In this document: piece after piece, positions 24,489-36,254 of the stretch | Layout of the letters: every line of letters begins with the position of its first letter | How positions within the stretch are numbered: the first letter of the stretch is position 1 | Source of the DNA: Hydractinia symbiolongicarpus | Lineage: Eukaryota; Cnidaria; Hydrozoa; Anthoathecata; Hydractiniidae | DNA length: 64,000 nucleotides | Direction of reading: 5' to 3' | NCBI RefSeq assembly: GCF_029227915.1 | Contig: NC_079875.1 | Coordinates: 23,181,001-23,245,000 of the forward strand | Made by a program: the position numbers and the translations under genes | The notes under the pieces: generated by a model | The model's input: only the letters and a program-made list of their open reading frames with translations | Told to the model about the DNA's origin: nothing | The model's database searches: none

Positions 24489-27467
24489 TAGTCAGGTAGC
24501 TGAGAGCATCGATTTACTGGAAAACTTTAGGACAATTTGAAATGCTGTTTATCGTGACGACTATGGACGTGTGATGTTGAAAAAAGTTACCGGCATTAAA
24601 AATTATATTTATTGTGGCCTATTGAGACTTTAATTTATAATGATGACGTCACACAATAGAAAAATAAATGAAAATCATCAATTTTATTTTTCAAGTACAT
24701 GAAACGAGAGCAAAAGTTAAAAAAACAGTGAATGGTAATTCGCTACACAAAACGAACAAACACCCTGTAAAGCTTAGTTAATAACGTCACATGTCTTAAC
24801 AATGTTACGCCGTACAAAAACCTAAAGCACTACTATACCTACAGACAAGAAGTAATTACATGGCTAAAATTAATTTTATTTAGAAAGAATTGGATCCTTC
24901 GTCAGAAGAAGCAGAACTTTCTTCATAATTTACGTCAATGTTATCACAATCAACGCAATGACACAAGTCGGTGCTGTTTAAACTATGCGATTTGCAAACA
25001 CAAATTCTTGTTTTGCACTTTGATTTTTTACGGTTGCAAGATGTAAGTTGCAGAACGCCTTCTGGTGCTGGAGGACGAATCATCCATTCAATTTCCAAAA
25101 TACCATCTTGAAGGATCCAACCATACCCGGTTGCGTTGGGAATTGACGCAGTGGCGTCGAGAGATCTCTTAATTATCGCCGTAACGTACGAAACACGTTT
25201 GCATCAAATGTGAAAGAATCACTTGTCGTTGGTAATTTTCGTTATTTTTCAGCAGTTGGAACGATTTTTTTTTAACCAATTCCGTGGAAAGCGCTAGTGT
25301 AGTCGTTTCCTGTGAAACAATGGATAGCAGAGAGTGCTAGGCAACAAACCTCGCCAATTTCGCTACGCATAGATGAAATATCAAGCACTTTCTCACGTAC
25401 TCCAATTCTTACAAGTACCTTTAGCCGCAGCTGATTCTCGAAATACAGCGCATAAATCGGTATATCACTATCGACATTGTGGATCAAGACTGATGAATAA
25501 TTTTCTAATTGAGCATGCTTGGCACATAAAAAGACCTTTGTGTCGGCTTCCTCTTGATCTGTAGATAGTGAAGTTTCTTCGTCGCACGTCACCTGAAATG
25601 TGAAAGATGGTAAATACATGCATCAAACATTTTTGATAAAGTTCATACATACAATAAATGGGTGAACTTACCCGACCGCCTGCTTGACATTGCAACCTAT
25701 AAAAGCAAGATCCAACGTTTACGTAAAGGCATTTTCCTGACAGTAACTCTGCGAATCTCCACGAATCCTTCCAATCTTTCAGTAAAATATCAACCAACCC
25801 TAATTTATTACTTCCATCTCGAAGATATTTAAACCACTGTTTTAGTTTTAACTGTCCTCTTCTGTCAATTTTAAGACGTATAATTCCTTTATCTTCTCTT
25901 CTTTTTCTCTCGTAAGATTTTATTGACTCTTTTTTATATTAACAAAATACACAACCGATGAACGAAGCATTACTTGTTTAAGAATTAATTCGGATACATC
26001 TCCAAATGTAGTCAGCTTAACGTTTTCCACCTGCTGCAACAGCACCATGCCATCGAATATATGTGCTGCATCTGAGGGGGTGTCACAAATAGAATCTGAA
26101 ACGTGTGATTTCACAGTTTCTATAAAAAGTTAAAGCGAACAATTTTAGGCTAAGTAAAGATTTTTAGTAAATCACTAGTTACGAATAATTTGTCTTACCT
26201 AAAAGCTTTGATTTCACGGTTTTTATTAGGCCACCATCAGGCAATCCTAAAACCCATGGTATTGGACTTAGAGAGTAGCATAATATTTCCTTTAATGACA
26301 ATCCGTCTCGATTTCTAGCTATGGCAAACAACCAACCAAACAAGGATCTCTCTGCTACAATAGTAATAGATTTGTCTTTTACGTTAACTTTCTTTTTTGC
26401 ACACACATAACCGAATGTCTTTAACGATGCTTTTTTAATGGGATTGTAAAACGCATTTTAAGAACTTTTAACGAGTTCTGTGTAAAACGGTTTGCTTGAA
26501 AGTATTTGCTGCAACATCAGTAGTACATTTCACAAGAGCTTCATAACCTCCCTCTTTTATAGATTTCTTTCGAAAGCAGATACAACATTCTTTGTCAGCA
26601 ATAATTTTTATGAACAAATAGTTTTTCCGTAAAAGTGTATGTCTTATGAAGCATATGGGTGTTATGTAATCACATCGCTAAAAAAGTTTACACCTGAACG
26701 ATTTCTCTTTTTTTCTGAGGCTCTTTTTGGTGTTATTTTATCTACTTTTTCTTCGTCAGAGTCGGTTTGGCTGCCTTATTAAAAGCTAAGTAAAAAATAA
26801 GTAGAAAAAATACCTTGCACGTTCAACGTTTCCTATCTAAATATCAGTGAAGCTTCTTAAAGGAAGGATGTTGCTGTATCTTTCGATATGAATTAAACAA
26901 TTATCACTATTATTTTTACTTTTTTTCTTTAGCGTTAATAGCAGTTTGCGAGACATGTTCAATACTCATCTACATTTCAAACTATTCCCGGAAAGACTAC
27001 TTTTTCAGCTTAAGTTACGCTTTTTTTGTAATGTACAGGTAGGACGGGACTTTTTCTTTTAAATACATAGACAGTTTTTTAATGACTTTTATCTAAAATT
27101 TGAAACTATTTGAGAATCTATATGAAATAAATAAATAATTTTTACGTATTGGCATATTTTGGTTTTAATTTTTGTTTAAAATCAATTACTTTTGAGAAGT
27201 ATACACCCCCTGAATATTTTTACATTGGAATGCGTGTGTTCGATATCAAAATTCGAAATGCGTTAAATATGGCGTCTTAAAGTAGTGTAAAAAGTTTGTA
27301 AGAATTATTTATTATTTGAATGATATTTGTCGAATGAAATAAACTTATTGTGTCCGGTAAAGATTTTTTTGTTTATTTTTATCTATAGTTTCATTTTATG
27401 TAGGTTAGAAATTATCCTAAAGTATTGCATAGTTTTCTATTTTTTTATGCTCTCAGCTACCTGACTA
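24489..27467 (-). mobile_element. TIR DNA element carrying a CXC-family gene
   Basis: The 21-bp ends are exact inverted copies: tagtcaggtagctgagagca+t (24489-24509) and a+tgctctcagctacctgacta (27447-27467). Weaker inverted similarity continues inward (ACTTTAGGACAATTT against ACTTTAGGATAATTT), giving about 55 bp in all. GTA (or AGTA) flanks both sides. The 2,979-bp interior carries a minus-strand gene of the cnidarian 'EEADT/CXC' repeat-protein family. This places that gene family on a cut-and-paste-type element, although its transposase chemistry is not established here. Confidence 0.6.
24880..26650 (-). pseudogene. Decayed multi-exon gene, EEADT...FTGND...CXC repeat-protein family
   Basis: The minus strand reads, in order: CCICFRKKS (near 26580); NPIKKASLKTFGYVC and ERSLFGWLFAIARNRDG to LSPIPWVLGLPDGGL (26450-26206); after an intron (donor gtaaga, acceptor ttatag), DAAHIFDGMVLLQQVENVK (26114-25920); IKSYERKRRE, KQWFKYL, SGKCLYVNVGS (25925-25670); after a second intron, QEEADTKVFLCAKHA, NVDSDIPIYAL and CFTGNDYTSAFHGIG (25590-25272); finally IEWMIRPPAPEGVLQLTSC and a Cys-rich tail CNRKKSKC.. 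CKSH.. LCHC like a Tesmin/TSO1 CXC motif, ending at 24885. This order matches a family abundant in cnidarian genomes. It is broken by a 1-bp frame change near 25930, another at the T/A run near 25275, stops near 26460, and loss of about 100 residues before the PPAP block. The function of the family is not known to me. Confidence 0.7.
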
Positions 27468-27479
27468 GTAGACCAGATT

Positions 27480-28150
27480 TAAGGTTGGATACATATCCAT
27501 ACACAAACGGAAATGATATTTTGCACAATTCACTGTCGCAACGAGACTTATAGAAAGTCTTAATATCTGAGGGAACACGTTGTACTATAAAATAGACAAG
27601 CATTGAGGTAGGATACAAATCCATACATAAAATAAAAACGATAATTTGGACAAATGGCGTTCCGCGAAAAGACATATTCAAGTCCTAATATCAGCTAAAT
27701 TAAGGAAACACGCTGTTTTAAAAAGTAGACAATCATTGAGGTGAGGTAGGATAAACGTGCATCAACTAATAGAAAAGATATTTTGGCGAACTACTTGCCT
27801 GCTTAAGGAAATATTAACGGTCAAGCTCTAGTTTTCTGTACGTACCCATACACCAATGGAAACAATTTTTTAGAAAAATACTCTCCCGCAAAAAGACATA
27901 TTCGAAATCCTAAGCAGACCGACTCGATGAAAGACGTTATACAGTAGTGTTTTATACCCATCGATACCCTTATTGAAACGATGTCTTGGACAAATATTCT
28001 CTCGTGAATGACATGCTAGAAGTCATAAAGCAGACATTCACTTTATGTAAGCAAGCAGTGAGGCTGGATACACATCTATGCACTAATAGAAACAATATTC
28101 AGGACAAATGCACTCTCGCAAAATGCCAGAGTGAGAGTCTTAAAGCTGTC
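27480..28150. repeat. Degenerate satellite, unit about 110-135 bp
   Basis: Six diverged copies of a block 'gaggtt/aggatacaaatccatacactaatagaaacgatattttggacaaat..ctcgc-aaaagacatattc' begin near 27480, 27605, 27742, 27843, 27955 and 28062. The open frame at 27986-28186 runs through this repeat and is not a gene. It starts immediately after the TIR of the element ending at 27467. Confidence 0.6.
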
Positions 28151-29262
28151 AATTTAACAGAACCACCATCGAATAATCATGCTTGATGTGGATTTAGGTC
28201 ATCGCAACTTCGAGTTTGTTCACTAAAAATAAGAAGATAAATAAAAATAGAACGATTCTTGTTCGTTAATACGAAAGGATTTCTTGACATTGATAATGAC
28301 GAACATTCGAGAATTTCTCTAATATAAGAACATAAAAATGTTAGCTCTAACCTTCACTTGTTGTAAGGCTTCTTCGTTTCCTAAATGCTCTCACTATCGT
28401 TTCTGTCAGCAATATTGTCTGTCCGTTCTCTAAAAACGAAAAAAGCACAACATAGCAATAAAATATGCTTATATGCTTAGAAGTTGATAGAGCCAATTAT
28501 GTTGATTTTGCAGACTTTTTAGCTGAAAGTGATAGTACGTGCAACCCACTACACAACATTACTTTCATATTCTTTTTCTGAAAATCAAATTTAATAAAAA
28601 CCTGCCATTGGTTGCCTAACCCAGTATTTTCCTTTTGGCATTATAACTTGCACATTTTTTAAAATAGTTATGTGAATGTTTTACAAATATTTGAGAAGTT
28701 TCCTCAAATAATTATTTTTTAATATACAAAATAACTGAATGATAAACACTTATCATTTTTAATTTATACTAGTCGATAGAGCCCGTGGAAAAATCTACTT
28801 AGGCAGAAGAATAATGGAAGAAAAAGGTTGTTTTAGGTTATTTGCTGACATCAGCAGTAGAGATACAAAAAACATTTGGTAAAAATTAGTAATAAATAGA
28901 GGTTGGGACGTTTATCGAAATAATGTTTAGAATCGCGTGCCTTTGACGAATGCCTGGGTTTGAAAATTTTGCTGCGATCAAAATTACAAAAAATATTTTT
29001 TTAAAAATGCCCGTAAAAAGGCCCGTAAAACACAAAAGACTTTATAAGGAAATTTATATACCTGTTGCCTTCCTCGTATAGACCTTGAAACGCTGATCAA
29101 GGAAATGTATAGGATCATGTACTTTTGACAAACGGTTGCAGAGATAGATATTGGGGTTTGAAGGTTTTTTGATGACGTCATCAACCCGTCCGTTGTGAAA
29201 CGGATTTGGGGACCCAAGTTTGGGAAAATTACCCAAATTGGTCGTAGGTGGTCCCTAGTTAT
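28151..29262. other. Intergenic, no gene seen
   Basis: AT-rich non-coding DNA. Its right part (29085-29260) is a dispersed repeat shared with 47690-47860. Confidence 0.5.
29085..29260. repeat. Dispersed repeat copy (GGTTTTTTGATGACGTCATC...)
   Basis: Segments atgta.gatcatgtacttttgaca, ttgcagagat, gaaggttttttgatgacg and ggtcccta.tt recur in the same order at 47690-47860. The two copies are clearly related but diverged. Confidence 0.6.
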
Positions 29263-30390
29263 TTATTTATTTATTCTTTCTTTAAAGTCGATATACAATA
29301 TACAATAAAACATGCTAGATACATTAATTAAAAAAAAAAAAATTTGTTAGCCTTGCGCTAATTAAAATCGACTGTCCTAAAATAAAGTTTCTAAAAAAAT
29401 AAGAGATTTATATTATAATAATAAGAAGCTAATTCGTATATCCTACGTTACAAATATATGTGGCACAGAGACGACAACTGCACTGAATAAACGGAATGGT
29501 GTTTAGCCCGTGATGGAATAAAGACAACGAAGGGGCATTTCGGACAAAGTTTGGAAGCTTCTCCCATAATTTAGACGCAATATAAGATACGCTTAATAGA
29601 CCATGCTTTGTGGTGCGAGTTCTGCACCTTTCAAGAGAACTTGATGCACGGAAAAACATCATTCATGTAGGATGGATTCTGTTTCATTTTTGTTTTAAAA
29701 ACCTCCTTTAACAATTTTCGGCAGAACTTTTCATGAATACTGATTCTGCATTCATTTTCAATTCTGTCTCATAAAAGTCTATTTGCTCTACTATGAATGC
29801 TATTAACTTTATGTAGTAGATCTCTACTTGAAAATCCCCATATAAGAGGGCAGTAATTAAATATGCTATAAATAAATGAATTAAAATTTAAAATTAGACA
29901 TATATGGTGATATACGTTTTAGGGCATTGATCTTGGCATTAGCCTTCTTACATAATGGAAGAACATGTTGCCGGAAAGAAAGCTGATTGTCCAGAATTAT
30001 ACCCAACAAATTTACGTATGGAGACTCTTGTAATATATTATTTTTCAAATTTAAAGTAACAAAATCTTTGTTTTTTGATTTTCCCAGAATGAGCAGTTTG
30101 CACTTCTCAGAATTTAACTGAAGCCCATTATTGGAAAACCATGTGCTAACAGTTGAAAAAGCACTTTCTAAACATAACTTTATCTCCTCAAATTGTTTTC
30201 CATATGTATAAAGTGTATTGTCATCTGCGTAATTACAAATTTTAACATCAGCTCTATCATTAAAAATAAACATTAAATCATTTATATAAATATTGAATAA
30301 AAGTGGACCCAGAATCGAACCTTGTGGAACACCACTAATAATTTCTTTCCACAAGCTGAAATAGCCATCAATTCCGACTCTTTTTATACT
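29263..30390 (-). mobile_element. 5'-truncated non-LTR retrotransposon (CR1/jockey-like), inactive
   Basis: The minus strand encodes the C-terminal half of a LINE reverse transcriptase: LWKEIISGVPQGSILGPLLF, YINDL, YADDNTLY (catalytic YADD box), WFSNNGLQLNSEKC, YVNLLGIILD (30354-29881). After a 1-bp frame change at about 29884 come FNYCPLIWGF and IHSRANRLL, then a stop. In a third frame comes the C-terminal block RTRTTKHGLLSVSY, LWEKLPNFVR to 29429. The 3' end runs into TTAAAGAAAGAATAAATAAATAAATAA, the simple-repeat tail typical of CR1/jockey-type elements. The endonuclease and most fingers of the RT are missing. It is dead. Confidence 0.85.
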
Positions 30391-31546
30391 GGATCACTGA
30401 ATCATACAGTCTGTAGTGTTAAAACAGTAGCAACGGAAAAATTACTTTTTACAGTTTATGTAAATTCTTCTCTAGGATATACACGTTGTTTTTATAAGAA
30501 TGTTGTGTTTTAGTTTCAGCCTTGATGTTTTTAACAATTACTTTCCTCATTATTCTCAATTGTTCTTCTAATCAATTTTGTGCATCATACAAATGTTCAT
30601 ATTTAAAAGAAACTTAGACATATTTTTAGGATATTCTAAACTTCTGACCCATTTTTCAGAGTATGTACTTTCAAAACTTACAAAATAAGTGTTTAAAGAA
30701 AATATTTTCCGACTCAAGACACAACAACAAACTTAATATTTAAGGAAAATTTAGCTCTGAAAGAAACAGCTAGAAACTCGTTATACACCCAAGTTCATTT
30801 CTCCACTAAATAATCTAAACAACGCACCTGTTTTCTTTTACTTCTCAGTAGATAGCTTGCTAGCGCTTTCCTAATAAAACTCCAATCAGTTGTTTACTTC
30901 GAATACTAAACTTCGTTTCATCCCAAAGAGAACGAATTGAAGATGCATACAATTGCCTGAAACATTTCCAATCAGTTCTCTTTGTGATGTTAAATCATCG
31001 TACGTTAGAAATATTTTTAACTAACACCTTCGTTCGACAACAACACAACATTTTTGTTTTTTACATTTCAGATTCGAATTACATTCATATTCGAATCCGA
31101 TAGAATTTCTATAAAAGAAAGCAACCTTGGTTCCAGAACACAAAAACGATAGAAGAAACAAATAGGCTTTAATCTAACCTCATGATGAGTAAACATTGTT
31201 TGAAATAACTTTTTTCAGGATTACTTTGAAAAAGAGACAACCTTCTTCGCTTCGGTTTTCATTTTTGAGTTGATAAACTTTGTTTCCGTGTGATACGGCG
31301 CGCACATGGTAAACCGGGGGTGAAATTAAATTATTTTATCTATAACGGCTTTTAAAACAAAAAAAACAAATAAAGACATTTAAAAATATAATAAAAATTA
31401 GCTTTAATAAAATAAAGAAAAAGAGTTTTATTTTTTAAAAAAGAGAATTAAATATTTAAATAGTACATCCCTGATTTGCGTTTTTTTTAACTTCAACCCA
31501 TCCTCTGTCAATATTCTCCGTTATTGCTCACATAAACAGTTATTAT

Positions 31547-31625
31547 TGGATTATTATGCGATATTACGTTGGTTATAGAGAGGATGTCGGATAATGAGGG
31601 TTTATGTGTTGGGTCTATTTGGTTG
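31547..31625 (+). repeat. Dispersed repeat copy B (GTCGGATAATGAGGGTTTAT)
   Basis: ttattatgcgatattacgtt followed by gg..gatgtcggataatgagggtt matches the reverse complement of 24225-24300. Confidence 0.6.
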
Positions 31626-32780
31626 GATCGGACTTGTTTAGAGTAATGGCAACCGTAGCTGTAGACTGTAGCTGTGGCACACAAGGCAGTGGTGTGGTGG
31701 CGATCTTTCCCCTATAGAAATTTTTTTTAGTAATATTATTGAGTTTTTAATGCTGAGAGACTGTCGACAATACTACAGTCATTACTATTACTCACCTCTA
31801 AGCCAGGCCTCCTAAATGAGAGACATTGTTGTGTCTCCCAAACAACAACACAAACACATGCGTTGTGTGAATCCCTGGGAATCCACGCTAACAACAAAAT
31901 GGCAGATTCATGTGACAGGTTAACTTTAATGCCAAGAAAAATAAAAGCTTTCTTGTCCATAATACCTTTAATTTACTCAACTTTCAGTCTTAGCTATCTA
32001 AAGTTAGCTAGCTATAGCACCACATGCCCTGACTGCATAAATTGACTAAAGTCAAGCTATGTGTATCTTTTCTATGTTTTGTCTTGTTTTTTGATTACAT
32101 CATTACTCTATTTTTCAAATTTCCAAATCTGTTCAATGGGTCATGAGCATTATTTAGTTCTGTGATTCTAGCTACACACTGCTGACCTCCAACCCTATGG
32201 GCTGTAAGCAAAAAGTAGTATATTCTCCCGGCCAGCAAATGTCACATGATACTTTTAAACCAGTTACATGTCGTATTTTACAGGGTAGCCATTATGATAA
32301 TAAACCTTTTAGAAAAAGTTTATTCAACAACATTGTACCATATTTCAAGACTGTTAGGGGAGCTCTACACAAATCAAAGAAGACTGCCTGCCCCAGTTTT
32401 GAAACGGCCACCAATTTTGGCTTACTAAAGACCATACTGGCGGATCCGGTAAATTATTCCAATCTGGTCACCTCTTTATAAATAAGGGCTGAATTTTTCA
32501 CTGAATCTTTGTTTTCTAACATATTGTTTAGTTAGGAGTATTTTTGCTAATTTAGCTTTAGTTTAATTTAGATACTTGTAGTTCTTGTTAATCGAAGCTT
32601 TTTCTGTGAGAGTTTGACTGTAAAACATCCATGTTTTTCTTAACCACAAGTTTTACCACTTCCAAAATTTGCAGGGTAATTACTGAAGATATACTGTATA
32701 TATATCATTGCACATATTGAAGGGAGAATCTTATGCCGTACAGTACAGATGTAAGCATGTCGGAACATTTTATCTTTAAA

Positions 32781-32992
32781 ACATATTTTTTAACATGCAA
32801 AACTTAAAGTTTTTCTTATGAAAAGCAATGTTTAACAACGTAAACAGAAAAACCCTACTTTAAAACTTTTCCCTTCAGGATAAGATTTCGAAAACGAATT
32901 AAATTTTAATATATGCCGAAAAAAAAAATTCTAAAAATCTAACGTTAGACGTTCTTGAAAGATCAAAACACCAATTGTGAGAACATTTTGTT
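32781..32992 (+). repeat. Direct repeat, copy 1 of about 210 bp
   Basis: acatattttttaacatgcaa, acgtaaacagaaaaacccta and ttgtgagaacattttgtttt recur in the same order at 33553-33760, roughly 85% alike by eye. This copy is outside the TA-flanked element at 33218-34608; the other is inside. Confidence 0.65.
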
Positions 32993-33552
32993 TTTTAAAT
33001 TTTAAAACTAAAGAGAGACTAAAAATATAACTTTTGACACGTATGAAAGGTGAAAATGCTCGTTGTGAGGACATTTAGTTTGGTAAGAATAAAAAGTCAA
33101 AAACATTAAAAAAAAACTTGGAAAAAAGAGTTAGTACAAACCTGAAAAATATTAATAAAAAAAAGAGGTATAAAATTACATAAAGTCACTGTTATTATGT
33201 TTCGGTGGTTGTAAGTACAGTACTGCCTGCGTGTAACTTTACATGTACGCGAGTTTTACGACCTCATGTAACAATCTTATGTCTACATAGGGAACGTTGA
33301 CATATCTTTTGTTTACACACAAACTTAATTGCTTTCTATTGTTATCGTCGTGCACGAGTCATAACAATAAGATTTGATGAATCCTTTTGTTGTCACATGT
33401 AACATGCATGTTATTGTTTAAAAGTGTTAAAGATCACGAAGGTTATTGAAATATATTATTTTAGAAAAAAGAACGAACATAACACTTAATATTTAAAAAA
33501 AACTAATGTTGCTACTTTTTAAAACTTTTAGTAATAATTCTTTATCATCGAA

Positions 33553-33760
33553 GCATATTTTTTAACATGCAAAACTTTTAAAAGTTCTTCTTATAAAAGC
33601 AACGTTTAACAACGCAAACGGAAAAACCCTACTTTCAGGACTTTCCCCTTTACGATAAGATTTTGAAAACAAATTAAATTTCAATACCGAAGAAAGAAAA
33701 ATCTAAAAATCTAACTTTTGACGTTCTTGACAGATCTAATTGTGAGAACATTTTGTTTTG
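33553..33760 (+). repeat. Direct repeat, copy 2 of about 210 bp
   Basis: Counterpart of 32781-32992. It ends directly at the first unit of the 53-bp array. Confidence 0.65.
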
Positions 33761-33764
33761 CGAT

Positions 33765-34312
33765 GCGATCTAAAAAAGCTTTTCTATCGCCGTTTTTCGT
33801 TTTTAAACTTTTAAAATGCAATCTAAAAAAGCTTTTCTATCGCCGTTTTTCGTTTTCAAACTTTTAAAATGGGATCTTAAAAATCTTTTCTATCAGCGTT
33901 TTTCGTTTTTAAACTTTTAAAATGCGATCTAAAAAAGCTTTTCTATTGCCGTTTTTTCGTTTTTTAACTTTTAAAATGCGATCTAAAAAAGCTTTTCTAT
34001 CGCCGTTTTTCGTTTTTAAACTTTTAAAATGCGATCTAAAAAAGCTTTTCTATCGCCGTTTTTCGTTTTCAAACTTTTAAAATGGGATCTTAAAATCTTT
34101 TCTATCAGCGTTTTTCGTTTTTTAACTTTTAAAATGCGATCTAAAAAGCTTTTCTATCACCGTTTTTTCGTTTTTAAATTTTTAAAACGCGATCTAAAAA
34201 AGCTTTTCTATCGCCATTTTTCAATCTTAAACTTTTAAAATGTGTTCTAAAAATCTTTTCTATCACCGTTTTTCATTTTTAAATTTTTAAAACGCGATCT
34301 AAAAAAGCTTTT
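33765..34312 (+). repeat. 53-bp tandem array, about 10.3 copies
   Basis: The unit begins gcgatctaaaaaagcttttc and continues tatcgccgtttttcgttttt, then aaacttttaaaat. Copies 2 and 6 share gttttcaaac; copies 3 and 7 share gggatctt and cagcg. This suggests a four-unit (about 212-bp) duplication. The open frame at 34029-34238 is created by the repeat and is not a gene. The array lies wholly inside the TA-flanked element. Confidence 0.9.
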
Positions 34313-34858
34313 ATTTTTAAAGTTTTAAGTAAAGTGAGTAAAAACAATAAACCTTTGTTAAATTTTATTTTCGTTCGTGGATCTCTTGACGACTGTAGCA
34401 ATTAAATACAACAATGGGACACACACAGTTCACATGAGCTAATTAAATTTCGCGAACAAGACATGAACTCTATTGTTTTCAACATGCAAAAATAGCTCAT
34501 GTATTTAACAATAGGTTAACAATAACAACGAAAGTTCTAAGGCTACCAAAAGCTCATGCGAAGGTGATAACTATCGCGCACATGTAAAGTTACACGCAGG
34601 CGGTACTGTATTCCTTCATCGCATTAACTGCATCTGCCTAAGTCGATTTTTGGTTGGTTTGCGATACATCGAAATATCGAAAAACAATCTGTTTTATGTA
34701 TTCTACTTTTTCTCTGTCTAAAGGTTCTTTATTTCCTTTAAAAATTAAATTTTTAGAAAACTCTTGATGTTCTATGTATTATTTTTCTTTGGAAAAGCTG
34801 AAAAATACGTAATATATACAAAAAAAACTTTTTAAAAGACTTGTTTTCACAATATTTA

Positions 34859-35320
34859 AAGGGAACCCAAGTTATAAAATGATGTTGGACTTATATTATA
34901 GAGTCTTTTTAAAATTTTTAAGAAGCTACTTTCATTCTCAAAATATTCACATTTAAAGAGTTTCAGATTTAATTTATGATGTTATATTAAGTAATAGCGG
35001 ATTTTGACATTTTCTGTCATTAGTAATTTTGACCTGTTAAGGGATGTGCATTCAAACTCGATCAATGAGTAGATGTTTAAAGGTGAATAATTGATTAACA
35101 TAAAACTTTTTGCCAAAATAGCACTTGTTTGCTTGTCCCAGGCCTCTCAAATTTTTGCTGACAACCCCTTTGGGGTCTGCATGTTCGTTTGCAATCAAAT
35201 TTTGTGAGTAAGCATATAGGGCCTATACAAGCTTACCCATAGAATTTTCTTGCAAACCAAGTTGCAGATCTTGAGTTATTAGATCATTGAAAAAAAATTT
35301 GAAAGGCCTGGGTTGAACAA
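34859..35320. mobile_element. AAGGGAACCC MITE, copy 1 (right end lost)
   Basis: It begins TA|AAGGGAACCCAAG...TATAAAATGATGTTGGAC. It shares with 61918-62449 the order of TTTGACCTGTTAAGG, AAACTTTTTGCCAAAATA, GTCCCAGGCCTCT, GCAATCAAATTTTGTGAGTA and AGGCCTGGG. The terminal GGGTTCCCTT expected on the right was not found, so this copy is truncated. Confidence 0.65.
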
Positions 35321-35499
35321 ACAAGTGTCATTTTGACAAAAAAAATTTGTCAATTGTCAAAATTACATAATTATTTTATCTTTTCAAAAGTTTGTATAAT
35401 GCCGCTCAACTAACAATACTTCTCGCTAGTCTATTTAGTTCCTGCGCAAATCTGTTAATAAAACTATCAAATAATGGCTCTTTACGTCACATTGGTTAG

Positions 35500-35645
35500 A
35501 GTTACAGCCCTCGAAATAATTTTTGGAGACTCGTCAGACAAAATGTCCGCCACATTTCCAGTTTGGTCGGACATGTCCGTAGCCTGTTTTAAACTTTCGT
35601 CGGACAAAACTTCTGATAGATTTCAGTCTTGATCGGACACTTCTA
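35500..35645. repeat. TCGGACAAAA/TCGGACA repeat block
   Basis: The motif gtcggacaaaa/tcggacatgtccg recurs about every 30-50 bp (tcagacaaaatgtccg, ggtcggacatgtccg, gtcggacaaaac, gatcggacac). Its nature is unknown; it may be part of a dispersed repeat. Confidence 0.4.
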
Positions 35646-35736
35646 TTTGTTTAGATCTCGGAATTATTGAATAGTTCTAGTCCTTTTAATCCACGAGCAA
35701 GCCTATTCATAGCCAACCTGACCATCCTAGCTATTT

Positions 35737-35806
35737 CACCAACTCCTGACTTAGTTAAAAGAACTACGTAGCACCAACTCCTGACTTAGTTAAAAGAACT
35801 ACGTAG
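35737..35806 (+). repeat. Perfect 35-bp tandem duplication
   Basis: caccaactcctgacttagtt followed by aaaagaactacgtag occurs twice back to back (35737-35771 and 35772-35806) with no difference. Confidence 0.9.
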
Positions 35807-36254
35807 ACATGAATCTCTATTGCCTGGCCCCTTCGTCGTTGGTAACCAGGTCTTACACAAGAAATCCAGCCATGCGGTTCTTAACTAATGCGGAGGTGAA
35901 CGCCGACAGAGCATGGATGAAGCAAGTCTGCAAAACTGCACTTACAGGCAGAACAGACGTTATATCATGGATTTAATTGTAGATAATTTTGTGTTCTTTT
36001 CTTTTTATATTTTGAAAAAGCCTTTTCTGTTTTAAAAGACATTTTTGTAAATTTGAGTGATAAAAGATCTTTCATGTTAATTTATTTTCGCCATCGTTTT
36101 TGCACTTGAATTTTTATTGCTGCCGTATTTTTTAAGGAGACTTATTGTTTGCTAAGCCTTAACTTGCCTTGATCACTTTGCTTATGTTTAGAAAATACAA
36201 AATAAAACAAAATTGGGAAGACAAAGAAAAACTATGGAGAGAAATACAAAGTAT

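Larger units (their letters stand above)
30391..33217. other. Intergenic, no gene supported
   Basis: AT-rich sequence with short open frames (31863-32045, 32197-32481) that show no family motif. 31863-32045 has an ATG in a fair context (aacaaaATGGC) but no supporting splice or homology evidence. It contains a dispersed repeat at 31547-31625 and the first copy of a direct repeat at 32781-32992. Confidence 0.45.
33218..34608. mobile_element. Mariner-like non-autonomous element (TA target, CAGT termini)
   Basis: The termini CAGTACTGCCTGCGTGTAAC...TTTACATGTaCGCG and its inverse (CGCGCACATGTAAAG...CAGGCGGTACTG) form inverted repeats of about 38 bp. TA flanks both ends (33216-33217, 34609-34610). 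CAGT tips plus TA targets are typical of Tc1/mariner elements. At 1,391 bp it has no transposase. Its interior is largely a 53-bp tandem array and one copy of a local direct repeat. Confidence 0.75.

Noticed and set aside
27986-28186. 66-aa open frame
   Set aside because: Runs through the degenerate satellite repeat and has no conserved motif.
32197-32481. 94-aa + strand frame as a gene
   Set aside because: No motif, no splice context, and its composition resembles decayed repeat DNA.
34029-34238. 69-aa open frame rich in KLFY/HRFF repeats
   Set aside because: Produced by the 53-bp tandem array; periodic repeat, not a protein gene.
33765-34312. CRISPR-like array of regular repeats
   Set aside because: Units are contiguous without spacers and lie in eukaryotic DNA; it is a tandem satellite.
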